Of a stretch of 64,000 nt of DNA, positions 14,953 to 24,263 are shown one piece after another. The notes beneath the pieces were generated by a model, which ran no database searches, was not told the DNA's origin, and was given only the letters and a program-made list of their open reading frames with translations. A program made the position numbers and the translations under genes. Origin of the DNA: Anaerolineae bacterium (lineage in GTDB: Bacteria > Chloroflexota > Anaerolineae > 4572-78 > J111); contig JAKLJP010000005.1 of assembly GCA_023151115.1 (NCBI GenBank), forward strand, positions 1 through 64,000, given 5' to 3'. Positions within the stretch are counted from its first letter, which is position 1, and each line of letters opens with the position of its first letter.

Positions 14953-17379
14953 ATGACAACTCAGACACAAATTACTTTACCTGTTATCGGCATGACCTGC
15001 GCCAACTGCGCCGCCACCATCGAGCGCAACGCCAAAAAGGTGACGGGCGTTAGCGAAGCCGTGGTCAATTTTGGCACAGAAAAAGTGACGGTCACGTATG
15101 ACCCCACCCTGGCCACGCCGCAAGCCATCATTGAGCGCATCGAGCGGGCCGGCTACAAAGTACCTGCGCTTCCGGCTGACTCCCCGGACGCACTGGCCGA
15201 TGCCCGCGCCCAGGAAATCAGCCAGCAAACCCGCCAGTTGTGGGTGGGACTCTTCTTCACCGGACTGGTCTTTTTGATCAACCACAACTGGCTGATGTTG
15301 TTTATGACCGTTTACGGCTTAGGTTCGCTGGAACAGTGGGTTTATCCCTTCTGGGTCAATGTGGCTCTGCTGGTGCTGGCGACGCCGGTGCAGTTCTATA
15401 CCGGCTGGGACTACTATGTGGGCGCGTTCAAAAGTTTGCGTAATCGCACCGCCAATATGGATGTCTTGGTGGCGCTGGGGTCGTCGGTGGCCTATTTTTA
15501 TTCGGTGGTGGTGACGGTTGGCTTGCTGAGCGCGCCGACTTTTTTTGAAACGTCGGCCCTGATTATCACCCTGATTAAAGTCGGCAAGCTGCTGGAGGCG
15601 CGGGCCAAAGGCAAAACCAGCCAGGCCATCCAGGCTCTGATGGGGCTGCAAGCCAAGACTGCCCGTGTGGAGCGGGCCGGCGTCGAGCAGGAAGTGCCGG
15701 TCGAGCAAGTTCGGATGGGCGATGTCGTCATTGTCCGGCCCGGTGAAAAAATCCCAACCGATGGGCGGGTGCTCAGCGGCTACTCGGCGGTGGATGAGTC
15801 GATGCTGACCGGCGAAAGTATGCCGGTAGACAAACAAAGCGGCGACCCGGTTTTCGGAGCGACCCTCAACCAGCAGGGGCTGCTCAAAATCGAAGCGACC
15901 CAAGTGAGTAGTGACACGATGCTGGCCCAGATTGTCCGGCTGGTTGAAACCGCTCAGGGTTCCAAAGCGCCCATCCAGGCGGTAGCCGATCGGGTGGCGG
16001 CTATCTTTGTACCGGTGGTCATTACTATTGCTGTCGCGACCTTTGTTGTCTGGCTGGCCAGCGGGGCCGGCTTTATCCACGCCCTGGTGCGGCTGGTGGC
16101 CGTGCTGATTATCGCCTGTCCCTGCGCTTTGGGGCTGGCCACGCCTACGGCGATTGTCGTGGGCATGGGCCGGGGGGCCAGCCAGGGCGTTCTCTTCAAA
16201 AACAGCGCCGCCCTCGAATTGGCCCACAGGCTGCAAACCATCGTCCTGGATAAGACCGGCACCATCACCAAAGGCGAGCCGGGGGTGACAGAGATAATTG
16301 TCAATTGTGAATTGTCAATTGTGAATTGTGAACGAGGAGAGACCGGGGACCGAGGACCGGAGACCGGCGATAATTCTTCTTTCATCCTTCATCCTTCCGC
16401 CTTCATCCTTCAGTTAGCTGCTTCCGCCGAGCGCGGCTCGGAACATCCGTTGGGGGCGGCGATGGTGCGGGCAGCGCAGGAGCAAGGCTTGGTTCTGAGT
16501 GAAGTATCTCATTTTGAAGCATTTCCTGGGCAGGGGGTAGCGGCGGAGGTTGACGGTCATCAACTTCTTTTGGGCAATCAGCGTTTGATGCAGGCGCGAC
16601 AGGTGGACCTCAACGGCCTCGGTGAGCAAGCGCGCCGGTTGCAGCAAGAAGCCAAAACCGCCATGTGGGTTGCCGTTGATGGGCAAGTGTCGGCTGTTAT
16701 CGGCCTGGCCGATACGGTGAAAGAAGGCTCAAGAGAAGCGGTGGCCGCGCTTAAGAAACTGGGCCTACAGGTCGTCATGATCACAGGCGACAATTCGGCT
16801 ACGGCCCAGGCCATTGCCGCCGAGGTAGGCATTGACGACGTACTGGCTGAGGTTTTACCCGGCGACAAAGCGGCCTATATCGCCGCATTGCAACAAGGCG
16901 AGGATGCGAGGACGCGAAGAGGCGAAGAGGCGAGTGTCAAGTGTCAAGTGTCAAGTGTCACGCATCACGCATCACGTATCACGCATCACGCACCACGCTT
17001 CATCGGCATGGTCGGCGACGGCGTTAACGATGCGCCGGCTCTGGCTCAAGCGGATGTGGGCATTGCCATCGGCGCGGGGGCGGATGTAGCGATTGAGGCC
17101 GCCGGAGTCACCCTCATCAGCGGCGATTTGCGCGGTGTACCCAGGGCCATCCAGCTCAGCCGGGCGACCATGCGGATTATCAAGGAAAATCTGTTTTGGG
17201 CGTTTGCCTATAATGTCTTGCTCATTCCTATCGCTGCCGGAGCGCTGGCTATCTTTCCGGGGCTGCCGGTGTATTTGCGCGAGCTGCACCCGGTCGCCGC
17301 AGCGTTTGCCATGGCCTTTAGTTCGGTGATGGTGGTGGGGAATAGTTTGCGGCTGCGCAGGATGAGGATTGGGTGGTAA
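14953..17379 (+). CDS. copA: Second copper P1B-type ATPase, one HMA domain
   Basis: The 808-residue protein is closely related to the product at 6265 but has a single HMA domain (GMTCANC, Cys16/19). Cys389-Pro-Cys391 is in the transport helix and Asp433 is in [13 protein letters not shown] and [11 protein letters not shown] follow. Two in-frame repeat insertions are visible: one at the same nucleotide-domain site as in the first copA (16300-16412), and one between [11 protein letters not shown] and the GDGVND hinge (16907-16999, encoding [20 protein letters not shown]). The second lies near the phosphorylation domain, so activity is uncertain. The two ATPases may differ in affinity or direction. 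Confidence 0.93.
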   Translation: MTTQTQITLPVIGMTCANCAATIERNAKKVTGVSEAVVNFGTEKVTVTYDPTLATPQAIIERIERAGYKVPALPADSPDALADARAQEISQQTRQLWVGLFFTGLVFLINHNWLMLFMTVYGLGSLEQWVYPFWVNVALLVLATPVQFYTGWDYYVGAFKSLRNRTANMDVLVALGSSVAYFYSVVVTVGLLSAPTFFETSALIITLIKVGKLLEARAKGKTSQAIQALMGLQAKTARVERAGVEQEVPVEQVRMGDVVIVRPGEKIPTDGRVLSGYSAVDESMLTGESMPVDKQSGDPVFGATLNQQGLLKIEATQVSSDTMLAQIVRLVETAQGSKAPIQAVADRVAAIFVPVVITIAVATFVVWLASGAGFIHALVRLVAVLIIACPCALGLATPTAIVVGMGRGASQGVLFKNSAALELAHRLQTIVLDKTGTITKGEPGVTEIIVNCELSIVNCERGETGDRGPETGDNSSFILHPSAFILQLAASAERGSEHPLGAAMVRAAQEQGLVLSEVSHFEAFPGQGVAAEVDGHQLLLGNQRLMQARQVDLNGLGEQARRLQQEAKTAMWVAVDGQVSAVIGLADTVKEGSREAVAALKKLGLQVVMITGDNSATAQAIAAEVGIDDVLAEVLPGDKAAYIAALQQGEDARTRRGEEASVKCQVSSVTHHASRITHHAPRFIGMVGDGVNDAPALAQADVGIAIGAGADVAIEAAGVTLISGDLRGVPRAIQLSRATMRIIKENLFWAFAYNVLLIPIAAGALAIFPGLPVYLRELHPVAAAFAMAFSSVMVVGNSLRLRRMRIGW
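16300..16412 (+). repeat. In-frame intergenic-type repeat in the second copA (site 1)
   Basis: GTCAATTGTGAATTGTCAAT units, a GACCGGGGACCGAGGACCGG run and TTTCATCCTTCATCC units encode [19 protein letters not shown] and [11 protein letters not shown]. It has the same position as the insert in the first copA but is longer and has diverged. Confidence 0.75.
16907..16999 (+). repeat. In-frame intergenic-type repeat in the second copA (site 2)
   Basis: GAGGACGCGAAGAGGCG, AGTGTCA tandem units and CACGCATCACG units match the palindrome type found alone at 5476-5535. The first copA has nothing at this point ([20 protein letters not shown]). Confidence 0.78.
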
Positions 17380-19142
17380 AGATGGTTGCGCCGGTTCGAT
17401 ATACCTCTCAAAAACAGCAAGAACGAATCAGCCGCCGCCAGTTGTGTGAGCGGTTGGATGCGTTTGGTTGGATAGCCACGCCGCCTGATGAAGATTTAGG
17501 CGAGGATTTTATTGTTCACATCTATCTTCAAGGACGGGCTACCGGCGTAACTTTTCACCTTCAACTAAAAAGCGTCACCAATTTGAATGAGAGGCGCAAA
17601 GGCGATTATCTGGTCTATGATTTTGAGGTCAAAGATTTAAAGCATTGGGAAGCATTTAGTTTGCCGGTTGTCTTGATGGTGTGGGATATTGAACTGCGGG
17701 AAGGGCGGTGGGCATTGGTTGATGAGGTTATTTCTGACCTTGATCAGCGACGGCCAAGGTGGCGTAATAATAAATCCAAAGCGAGTGTTTATATCCCTTG
17801 GAATAATAGGACTGATGATACAGGTCTTATACAGCTTAAAAAAAGTATCGGACGATATTTCTATCCTTTTATCGCCAAAAAGAGAGAACCAGAAGTTGAA
17901 ATAGGACTTGATTTTCCAGACACAAAAGAGGGTCAAACGGCTCTAGCCGATTTCGACAATTTCTTGAGAAATGGCGGGCAAATCACAATTGAAGGAGAGT
18001 TTGTATCTGAACTCAGTCTTCCTGAGTGGTATACTCTTTGGTTTGGTGAATTTGATCGTAATAAACTAAAAGTCATAATTGAATTTCCAATTCCTGATAA
18101 AACTTTTCCAGTTGCAGTAACTATGTTGAGCAACAATGGAAAAACGGTTTCCATCCCAAATATTGAACTAAAAGTAATAAGATATGGTTTAGAGTCAGCA
18201 GAGCTTTCAAATCAACATCAAAACTCACCCTTACATTTTCGCTATACTATTCCTAAATCTGATGAAAAAGTTTTTATAAAAGTAAATAATCTTGGTTCTG
18301 ATATCTATACAGTCCATAATACTGCAAACTTCTTACAGGCTCTTGCTGATGGCGGAACGTTGAGGTTTACCTTTCTTACCTTAAAGAAGATTGTTTCGCA
18401 GAATATTGTTGTATCTCCTCAACCAGAAAAGAAATTTAATTCCGCATATTTAACGCTTATTGATAAGCTTTGTCTAATCCAAAATAGAACAGGCCAATTT
18501 CTTCCAGTTCCTGATAGAGAAATTTCCGGCAAAGAAGTAAAAGAAATTAACAGAGTTGTAGAAATCATTGAGCGGGGTAAAACAATTATCCAGGACTACG
18601 AGATGAAAGGTGAATTTGAAGATGAGGCTCTTAAATTAATATTAAATGCATTTCAGAATAATGAACCAGTTAAAGTTCAAGCATCTTTTGATGGAAGTCT
18701 AGCAAAAGTTTTGGGGATAGAAATTCAAACGGGGCCAGGCACTCGATGGAGTACAGGTAGACCCAAGCTACCCATTACTGAATCCGAAAAAGTTACTGTA
18801 GAGTTTGTTGATGTAGAAATTATTGACGTTTTCTTAGATTGGTATAAAAAAGAAGCCCAACGACTCAGCCAACTTCTGGCCGAAAGATTTGAGGTCGAGG
18901 CAGTTTACCTCTTCGGCTCATTGGTTTGGAGCGACATCCACACCCCTGAAACTGATATTGATTTAGCGGTCAGTGGTCTGCCAGAAGAGCGATTTCTTGA
19001 TGCCGTCAGTTATCTGGAACGAGAAAGTAAGTTCCCAATTGACTTAATAGATCTGAGCAAAGCGTCCGATCACCTGCGCCAACGTATTCTGGCAGAAGGA
19101 AAGTTGCTTTATGAGCGAGAACCGGTTGCAGCGTTTGGCTGA
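17373..19142 (+). CDS. DUF4365 domain fused to a MNT-type nucleotidyltransferase; antitoxin-like partner of the HEPN gene
   Basis: The 589-residue protein starts at GTG 17373 (overlapping the copA stop) or ATG 17382. Residues ~10-170 match DUF4365, with a nuclease-like acidic core ([10 protein letters not shown] then FHLQLKSV). The central part (~190-480) is unrecognised and clearly AT-rich. Residues ~485-585 form a minimal nucleotidyltransferase: Gly515-Ser516, then Asp528-x-Asp530, as in MntA antitoxins that modify HEPN toxins. The next gene overlaps by 32 nt and encodes a HEPN-like protein. DUF4365 on the antitoxin of such a pair is unusual. Base composition of the middle suggests transfer or shuffling. 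Confidence 0.8.
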   Translation: MVKMVAPVRYTSQKQQERISRRQLCERLDAFGWIATPPDEDLGEDFIVHIYLQGRATGVTFHLQLKSVTNLNERRKGDYLVYDFEVKDLKHWEAFSLPVVLMVWDIELREGRWALVDEVISDLDQRRPRWRNNKSKASVYIPWNNRTDDTGLIQLKKSIGRYFYPFIAKKREPEVEIGLDFPDTKEGQTALADFDNFLRNGGQITIEGEFVSELSLPEWYTLWFGEFDRNKLKVIIEFPIPDKTFPVAVTMLSNNGKTVSIPNIELKVIRYGLESAELSNQHQNSPLHFRYTIPKSDEKVFIKVNNLGSDIYTVHNTANFLQALADGGTLRFTFLTLKKIVSQNIVVSPQPEKKFNSAYLTLIDKLCLIQNRTGQFLPVPDREISGKEVKEINRVVEIIERGKTIIQDYEMKGEFEDEALKLILNAFQNNEPVKVQASFDGSLAKVLGIEIQTGPGTRWSTGRPKLPITESEKVTVEFVDVEIIDVFLDWYKKEAQRLSQLLAERFEVEAVYLFGSLVWSDIHTPETDIDLAVSGLPEERFLDAVSYLERESKFPIDLIDLSKASDHLRQRILAEGKLLYEREPVAAFG

Positions 19143-19608
19143 AGATTTAGCAGCTGAGTTGACTGAGTATCAACAACTCAAAACCGAAATTGCTCAGGCC
19201 CAGGCTCGCATAACACACGAGCCGGATAGCTTTGAATTACGAGCCATTGGCAGTATTCTGCACGATGTTTACAGTGGCGCAGAGGGTATTTGTCAGCATA
19301 TTGCCAAAGAAATAGATAGAAAGCTTCCAGTTGGGGCCAACTGGCATCGTGATTTGATTGATCAACTGGCTCAACCCCTGCCAAAAACCAGACCGGCAGT
19401 CGTTCAAGCAGAAACGGCCACGCTCCTCGAAAAGTATCGAGCTTTTCGACACGTTTTCCGCAATGTTTATGGTCCCAAATTGGATTGGATCCAGATGAAA
19501 CCTTTGTTTGATGAGGCTGATAGGACTATTGATACTTTTGCGGCTGACATTGAACAATTTATTGCATTTTTGAGCTTGATCACAAATGATAGTTTGGGGG
19601 ATACCTGA
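19111..19608 (+). CDS. HEPN-like (HepT-type) protein, probable toxin
   Basis: The 165-residue helical protein overlaps the nucleotidyltransferase gene by 32 nt. Its most conserved-looking part is KYRAFRHVFRNVYGPKLDW (108-126), close to the catalytic stretch of HepT-like ribonucleases. The canonical R-x4-6-H spacing is not clean: R110, R113, H114, R117, N118 and Y120 are the candidates. Residues 1-35 are a probable coiled coil. Pairing with a MNT domain supports a toxin-antitoxin module in which AMP or phosphate transfer silences the RNase. Confidence 0.72.
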   Translation: MSENRLQRLAEDLAAELTEYQQLKTEIAQAQARITHEPDSFELRAIGSILHDVYSGAEGICQHIAKEIDRKLPVGANWHRDLIDQLAQPLPKTRPAVVQAETATLLEKYRAFRHVFRNVYGPKLDWIQMKPLFDEADRTIDTFAADIEQFIAFLSLITNDSLGDT

Positions 19609-20213
19609 TGAGTCTTTTCGAGACAATCAAAAAAGTTTTTACCGGTGACGAAAAACCAGACCGACAAGAAGCTTCAACTCCTTCAAAACCAACTCCACTA
19701 TCCGAAGAAACCTATATCGCCGCTATCGAAGCGCAGCGGGCCGAAAAAGATAGTTACTTCCGGCGCGATCCTTATGGACCCATTGAAGACCGCACAAACT
19801 TCACCGGCTTGAGTTATTACCCGCCCAATCCGGCCTTTCGGTTCAGCCTGCCCCTCCAGCGGTCCGAGCCGGAGCCACTCACCTTTCAGACCAGCACCGG
19901 CGATGAGCGCGTCTACCAGCGCATCGGCACGGTTGAGTTTGAGGTTGAGGGGCAGCCGGCCAAACTGGCTATTTATAAATCCGAAGATTATGATGAACTG
20001 TTCCTCCCCTTCCGCGACGCGACCAGCGGCGTGGAAACCTACGGCGCAGGTCGCTACCTGGAGCCGGTGGAATTGGGCAGCGGTGAACTACTGCTAGATT
20101 TCAACCTGGCCTATAATCCCTATTGCGCCTACTCCGAGGCCTACTCTTGCCCGCTACCGCCCGTGGAGAACTGGCTCAAAGTGCCGATTCAAGCCGGCGA
20201 AAAAAATCTATAA
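19608..20213 (+). CDS. DUF1684 family protein
   Basis: The 201-residue protein has the DUF1684 hallmarks FTGLSYYPPNPAFRF, LFLPFRDATSGVETYGAGRY and FNLAYNPYCAYSEAYSCPLP. The start overlaps the HEPN stop by one base. About 45 N-terminal residues (SLFETIKKVFTGDEKP, charged) precede the domain; there is no signal peptide. The biochemical role of the family is not established. It may simply be carried with the toxin-antitoxin pair. Confidence 0.85.
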   Translation: MSLFETIKKVFTGDEKPDRQEASTPSKPTPLSEETYIAAIEAQRAEKDSYFRRDPYGPIEDRTNFTGLSYYPPNPAFRFSLPLQRSEPEPLTFQTSTGDERVYQRIGTVEFEVEGQPAKLAIYKSEDYDELFLPFRDATSGVETYGAGRYLEPVELGSGELLLDFNLAYNPYCAYSEAYSCPLPPVENWLKVPIQAGEKNL

Positions 20214-20709
20214 AAAGTAATCGGCAAAGGCGTGATGGATAAAAGCCTGGTGGTAGCACAGGAGTGTTCACGAACCTGGGGCACACCGCCGATAATGAAA
20301 ATCTGGAGTGCAAGGCTTGCCTTGCGATTTGGCAAACCAAGGTTTGCACTCCTATTTACGAAGGAGAGCAAACGCCTGTCCGGGACCGGTTTGCAACTGC
20401 CGGTCGTAGCCACTTACTTATCCTCTGGTTGGGGCGCCTAAATACCGACTCCGCCAATTTGCGGATTGACAGGCCAGCTCAGGCATGTTAAGCTGGTTTA
20501 ATCCTCTCCGCTGCTGTTCTTCAACCCCATCTGACTGCCTCAGCGAATCTTCAGCGCAGCATCAGCCCAACTTCAAGTATTTTGCTTGGTTCAAGGGTAA
20601 TATCAACAATTGAATAGCAGCGTACCCTAACGGTAAGACCCTTAATCACAGCCTAAACTGCGTAACTCATAATTCCGTTAAAAATAATCGTTAAAGGAGA
20701 AGTTGAGTC
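20214..20709. other. Intergenic region with one hairpin repeat
   Basis: It contains a palindrome GGAGTGCAAGGCTTG...CAAACCAAGGTTTGCACTCC (about 20305-20352) and AT-rich sequence before the DyP gene. No gene, tRNA or clear promoter was recognised. Confidence 0.5.
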
Positions 20710-22026
20710 ATGCTAACCTCGCTAGATATCCAAACGACCAATGAGATTAAGCTAAAAATTTTGGATAATCTCCAGGCTAATATTTTAAAGTTTCATCAGC
20801 GTAGAGAAGCCTACCATCTTTTTGTGCGCTTTACAAAAGAGATAGACAGGATCAAAACGTGGATTCAAGGTTACGCTCAAGAGCGTGTTACCTCGGCTGC
20901 AAGGCAAGTAGGGATAAATTCAAAAAACGGGGGTGCAAACAATACTGGGGAACTGTTGAGTTGTTTCTTCTTATCCGCCGATGGATACCGGGCGCTCGGC
21001 TATTTGAACAACCAGTTGAGTGAACAACCGTTTCAGGATAGTTCCTTCCTAAATGGCATGAAGGCGCGTCAAAACTGTTATTTCAAGCAACAAGACCAGT
21101 GGTGGACGATTGACAACAAGGATCCCCTTTCTAAGGATTGGCAAAATTTTTATCAGGGAAAAATCCATACCATGTTGCTCCTAGCTCAAGATGCTAATGA
21201 AGATGAACTCAAGGATAGAGTAGTATCATTGCAGAGATATTTGAAAAGTGAAGGTATTGCCGAGGAAGTTTGGATTGAACATGGCCGACGGTTGTTTGAC
21301 GATAATGGTAAGGATATTGAACACTTTGGTTATCGAGATGGTATCAGCAACCCATCATTTTTCTCAAGGGAAATCCCCATAAACCAGGTGGAAAGTTTTA
21401 ACTTATCAGCCGCTCAAAATCTGGTTCTGGTTCCTGACCTATTGGCCACTGAAAAGGACTGCTATGGGAGTTACTTCGTTTTTCGTAAGCTGAATCAGGA
21501 CCTAGAGGCTTTTAGGGAAAGAATCATGCAGTTGGCCCGGCATGATCATGAGGCTCAAGCATTGGCCGGGGCGCAAATGGTTGGACGTTTTACCGATGGG
21601 ACGCCACTTACCCGCTTTGACCAACCGCAAGGTTCAGAGGGCGATACCCATGATTTTACTTTTGAGGGTGACGATGGTCGCCGCTGCCCTTTATCTGCCC
21701 ATATCCGCAAGGCCAACCCCAGAGATGGGAGCGAGCACACGATCCAAATTGTGCGGCGCGGTATCCCTTATAATGAAGTTGACGCTGGTACGGGCAGTGG
21801 CAAGGGCTTGCTTTTTATGTGCTATCAGCGCAGCATCCAGGCCCAATTTGAGTTTATTCAACGGCTGTGGATAGATAATCGTAATCACCCACTTACCGGA
21901 GCCGGCGTTGACCGCCTGGTCGGACAAAAGTGGTCTGAGAAAACTGATTTAAAATATCCAGTCACTCTAAAGGGTGGAGAATATTTTTTTGCCCCTAGCC
22001 TTAGCTTTTTGAAGACAATGCCATAA
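20710..22026 (+). CDS. Dye-decolourising (DyP-type) haem peroxidase
   Basis: The 438-residue protein has AAAGGAG 10 nt before the ATG. The DyP fingerprint GYRDG (207-211) supplies the catalytic Asp210. The probable proximal haem ligand is His331 in LSAHIRKANPR, followed by VRRGIPYN. There is no signal peptide and no Tat motif, so it is cytosolic, unlike many fungal and some bacterial DyPs. It oxidises phenolic or other substrates with H2O2. The gene is followed, 57 nt after its stop, by a small gene of unknown function; no encapsulin gene is near. Confidence 0.92.
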   Translation: MLTSLDIQTTNEIKLKILDNLQANILKFHQRREAYHLFVRFTKEIDRIKTWIQGYAQERVTSAARQVGINSKNGGANNTGELLSCFFLSADGYRALGYLNNQLSEQPFQDSSFLNGMKARQNCYFKQQDQWWTIDNKDPLSKDWQNFYQGKIHTMLLLAQDANEDELKDRVVSLQRYLKSEGIAEEVWIEHGRRLFDDNGKDIEHFGYRDGISNPSFFSREIPINQVESFNLSAAQNLVLVPDLLATEKDCYGSYFVFRKLNQDLEAFRERIMQLARHDHEAQALAGAQMVGRFTDGTPLTRFDQPQGSEGDTHDFTFEGDDGRRCPLSAHIRKANPRDGSEHTIQIVRRGIPYNEVDAGTGSGKGLLFMCYQRSIQAQFEFIQRLWIDNRNHPLTGAGVDRLVGQKWSEKTDLKYPVTLKGGEYFFAPSLSFLKTMP

Positions 22027-22083
22027 TTTAGCTTATTATCCCCCCACTTGAACGGTAGTTTTGCTATTAAAAGGAGAACAAAT

Positions 22084-22584
22084 ATGATCGGTGAAACAGG
22101 TAATATTCGAGTGTTATTTACGGTTATTTGTGGCGCTCCCAGCGGTTGCCCAAGAAACGAGCGGTTAGCAGATTTCAGAGAAAAGTTGAGCAAACCAGAG
22201 GATCCAAAATTGGTTCCTCAATGGCTTCTGGAAAGAAAAGCCTTTATGCTTTCCCTACAAGCCAACCACCTTTTGAGTGACAATGAGCCGAACCTTATAG
22301 ACCTAAGCCACTACCAGGCGGCGGATAATCACAGAGATGTATTTGTAGGGATGGCACAAGTGCCTGATCAGATTTTTGCCAGACATAAAGAGACTTTTTT
22401 ACTAGAGGTAAGAGAACCTGAGGGTCGAGACTATTTAGATGAGATGTTTAGCAAAATCTTCCACGACCTTAATGAGGAAGGGGATAATGATTTTGCCTGG
22501 CTTACCTGGACAATAGTGCCTTTGGTAGAGACTCTTGAAGGAAGATTCAACCCAGGCGGTATGGCCGGGCATGGGAAGGGATAG
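22084..22584 (+). CDS. Protein of unknown function downstream of DyP
   Basis: The 166-residue protein starts at 22084, chosen because AAGGAG lies 7 nt upstream; the frame is open 12 codons further back. It is soluble and acidic with no signal peptide. Recognisable stretches are RVLFTVICGAPSGCPRNERL and HKETFLLEVREPEGRDYLDE. I do not recognise the family. Same strand and 57-nt spacing suggest one transcript with the peroxidase. Confidence 0.65.
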   Translation: MIGETGNIRVLFTVICGAPSGCPRNERLADFREKLSKPEDPKLVPQWLLERKAFMLSLQANHLLSDNEPNLIDLSHYQAADNHRDVFVGMAQVPDQIFARHKETFLLEVREPEGRDYLDEMFSKIFHDLNEEGDNDFAWLTWTIVPLVETLEGRFNPGGMAGHGKG

Positions 22585-22597
22585 TCTAACCGGAAGA

Positions 22598-22703
22598 TAT
22601 ACCCCACGCATTTCAAAATTTCCGTAGCGGATGCATCCCCATGCGTCAGCGGACGGCATAGGGATGCCGTCCTACGGAAATTTTAACGTGCGCTTAGTAT
22701 AAT
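22598..22703. repeat. Dispersed palindromic repeat, family B (copy 2)
   Basis: ATACCCCACGCATTTCAAAA and TTTTAACGTGCGCTTAGTAT are the ends. Inside are AATTTCCGTAGC, two smaller hairpins (GATGCATCCCCATGCGTC and GGCATAGGGATGCCG) and CTACGGAAATTTT. It is nearly identical to 63868-63973 in inverted orientation and separates two convergent genes. Confidence 0.82.
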
Positions 22704-22709
22704 ATGGCG

Positions 22710-24251
22710 TCAGCCTTCGAGAGTGGCCAAGTTATTCCGTACCAAGTTGGTGTCGGTATGATCACGGCCAAATTGAGTTTCAAGAATAGCCAGGGCACGC
22801 TCATAGTAAGATCGTGCCTTGGCCTGATCTCCTTGAGCTTTCAAGAGTGTCCCCAAGTTATTGAGGCTTTGCGCTGTAAGGTGATGGTCATCTCCCAAAA
22901 TTTTTTGCCGGATAGCCAGGGCCTGTTCGAGATACTGCTGGGCATTGTCCAAATCTCCGCGCACTTGTAATACTCCCCCCAGGTCATTGAGGCTGTCGGC
23001 TGTATCAGGGTGGTCTATTCCTAGAACCTTTTGCCGGATGGTCAAGGCTTGCGCTAAATACTGTTGGGCGCTGTTCAGATCGCCTACAGTCTGTAGCAAT
23101 CGTCCCAAAAGGGCCATACAAATAGCGGTCCTGGCATGTTCTTTCCCCAATGTTTTTTCTCTGATGGCTAAAGCTTGCTCTAAATAATAACGCGCCTTTT
23201 CTAAAGCTCCCTGATCTTGGAGGACTGACCCCAGATTACTTAAACTTTGAGCCGTATCAGGATGTTCTGGCCCTAATACCGCGTACCGAATAGTCAAGGC
23301 TCGCTCGTGATAGGGTTGAGCTTCAGCCGGCAATCTCAACTCCTGGAACAAATAGCCGATATTGTTCAGGTTGAGGGCCGTATCGGGATGGTTTGGCCCC
23401 AACACCTTCTCATTGACGGCCAGGGCTTGCTCCAGATAAAAACGCGCCTTAGTTAGATCGCCTAAGTCCAACAAACACACCCCCACATTATTAAGATATT
23501 CGGCGGTGAGAGGATGTTCTTGTCCCAAAACTTTCATGCCAATCGCCAAGGCTCGTTCGTAATGCAATTTTGCCGCCACTAAATCTCCCTGCTCTATAAA
23601 CCACCGGCCCATATCATTGAGGCTTGCGGCTGTATCGGCATGTTCTTCTCCTAATATTTTTTCTCTGACAGCAAGGGCATGTTCAAAATAGGGTCTTGCC
23701 CCGGCTAGATTGCCTTGGGCCCGTAAGAGATTGCCCAAACTGTTAAAGCTGTAGGCCGTATCAGGATGTTCTATACCCAAAATTCTCTGCCGAATGGCTA
23801 AAGCTTGTTCAAAGTAAGGTCTTCCACTGGCATAATCGCCCACGTGTTCCAAATGCCACCCTAATTCATTACACAACTTGGCGGTTAACAAATCCTCTCG
23901 GATCAAAGCGGCCTGAGTAACAGCCCGCAAGTGGCTTTGCCAGGCCAACAAAGGCGCGGGGTAGCCAGCAGCATTGACCCGCTTGGCCTCCTCATACAGC
24001 GCCACTGCTACCGCCTCCCGCGCCGACTCATACTCGGGCAGGGCCGCGTTGCGGATAAAGGCTACGATCAAATGGTGCAAACGCAGGGTATTACCCCGTT
24101 CCGGCCTGATCAGCCCCAATTCCACCAGGCGGTTGACCCCATCCTCGGCTTGCAAAGCAACTTGCAGCTTGGCCTCGGGCAAATGAAGCGTCAATTTCAA
24201 CAAATGATAGGGAATCGGTTCGCCGGGGGCGAGGCAGGCCGCACGGGCCAA
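22710..24251 (-). CDS. C-terminal part of the STAND protein: winged helix and TPR array (cut off by TGA)
   Basis: The frame is the direct continuation of the gene at 24264-26714: only a TGA (24264-24266) and four sense codons separate them. Residues 1-60 are the winged-helix part that normally follows NB-ARC (ARAACLAPGEPIPYHLL). Then come about ten 42-residue TPR units of kinesin-light-chain type (AQQYLEQALAIRQKILGDDH pattern). No ribosome site was found before Met 24251, so independent translation is doubtful. If the TGA is real, this half is probably not made. Confidence 0.75.
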   Translation of the reverse strand: MARAACLAPGEPIPYHLLKLTLHLPEAKLQVALQAEDGVNRLVELGLIRPERGNTLRLHHLIVAFIRNAALPEYESAREAVAVALYEEAKRVNAAGYPAPLLAWQSHLRAVTQAALIREDLLTAKLCNELGWHLEHVGDYASGRPYFEQALAIRQRILGIEHPDTAYSFNSLGNLLRAQGNLAGARPYFEHALAVREKILGEEHADTAASLNDMGRWFIEQGDLVAAKLHYERALAIGMKVLGQEHPLTAEYLNNVGVCLLDLGDLTKARFYLEQALAVNEKVLGPNHPDTALNLNNIGYLFQELRLPAEAQPYHERALTIRYAVLGPEHPDTAQSLSNLGSVLQDQGALEKARYYLEQALAIREKTLGKEHARTAICMALLGRLLQTVGDLNSAQQYLAQALTIRQKVLGIDHPDTADSLNDLGGVLQVRGDLDNAQQYLEQALAIRQKILGDDHHLTAQSLNNLGTLLKAQGDQAKARSYYERALAILETQFGRDHTDTNLVRNNLATLEG

Positions 24252-24263
24252 AATTCGTAAGGC

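Noticed and set aside
16930..16997. Short CRISPR-like tandem units (GTGTCAA / CACGCATCACG)
   Set aside because: Units are directly abutting with no spacers, and lie in frame inside copA.
17640..18850. AT-rich middle of the DUF4365-MNT gene as a separate inserted gene
   Set aside because: The frame is continuous through it on one strand, with no internal start supported by a ribosome site.
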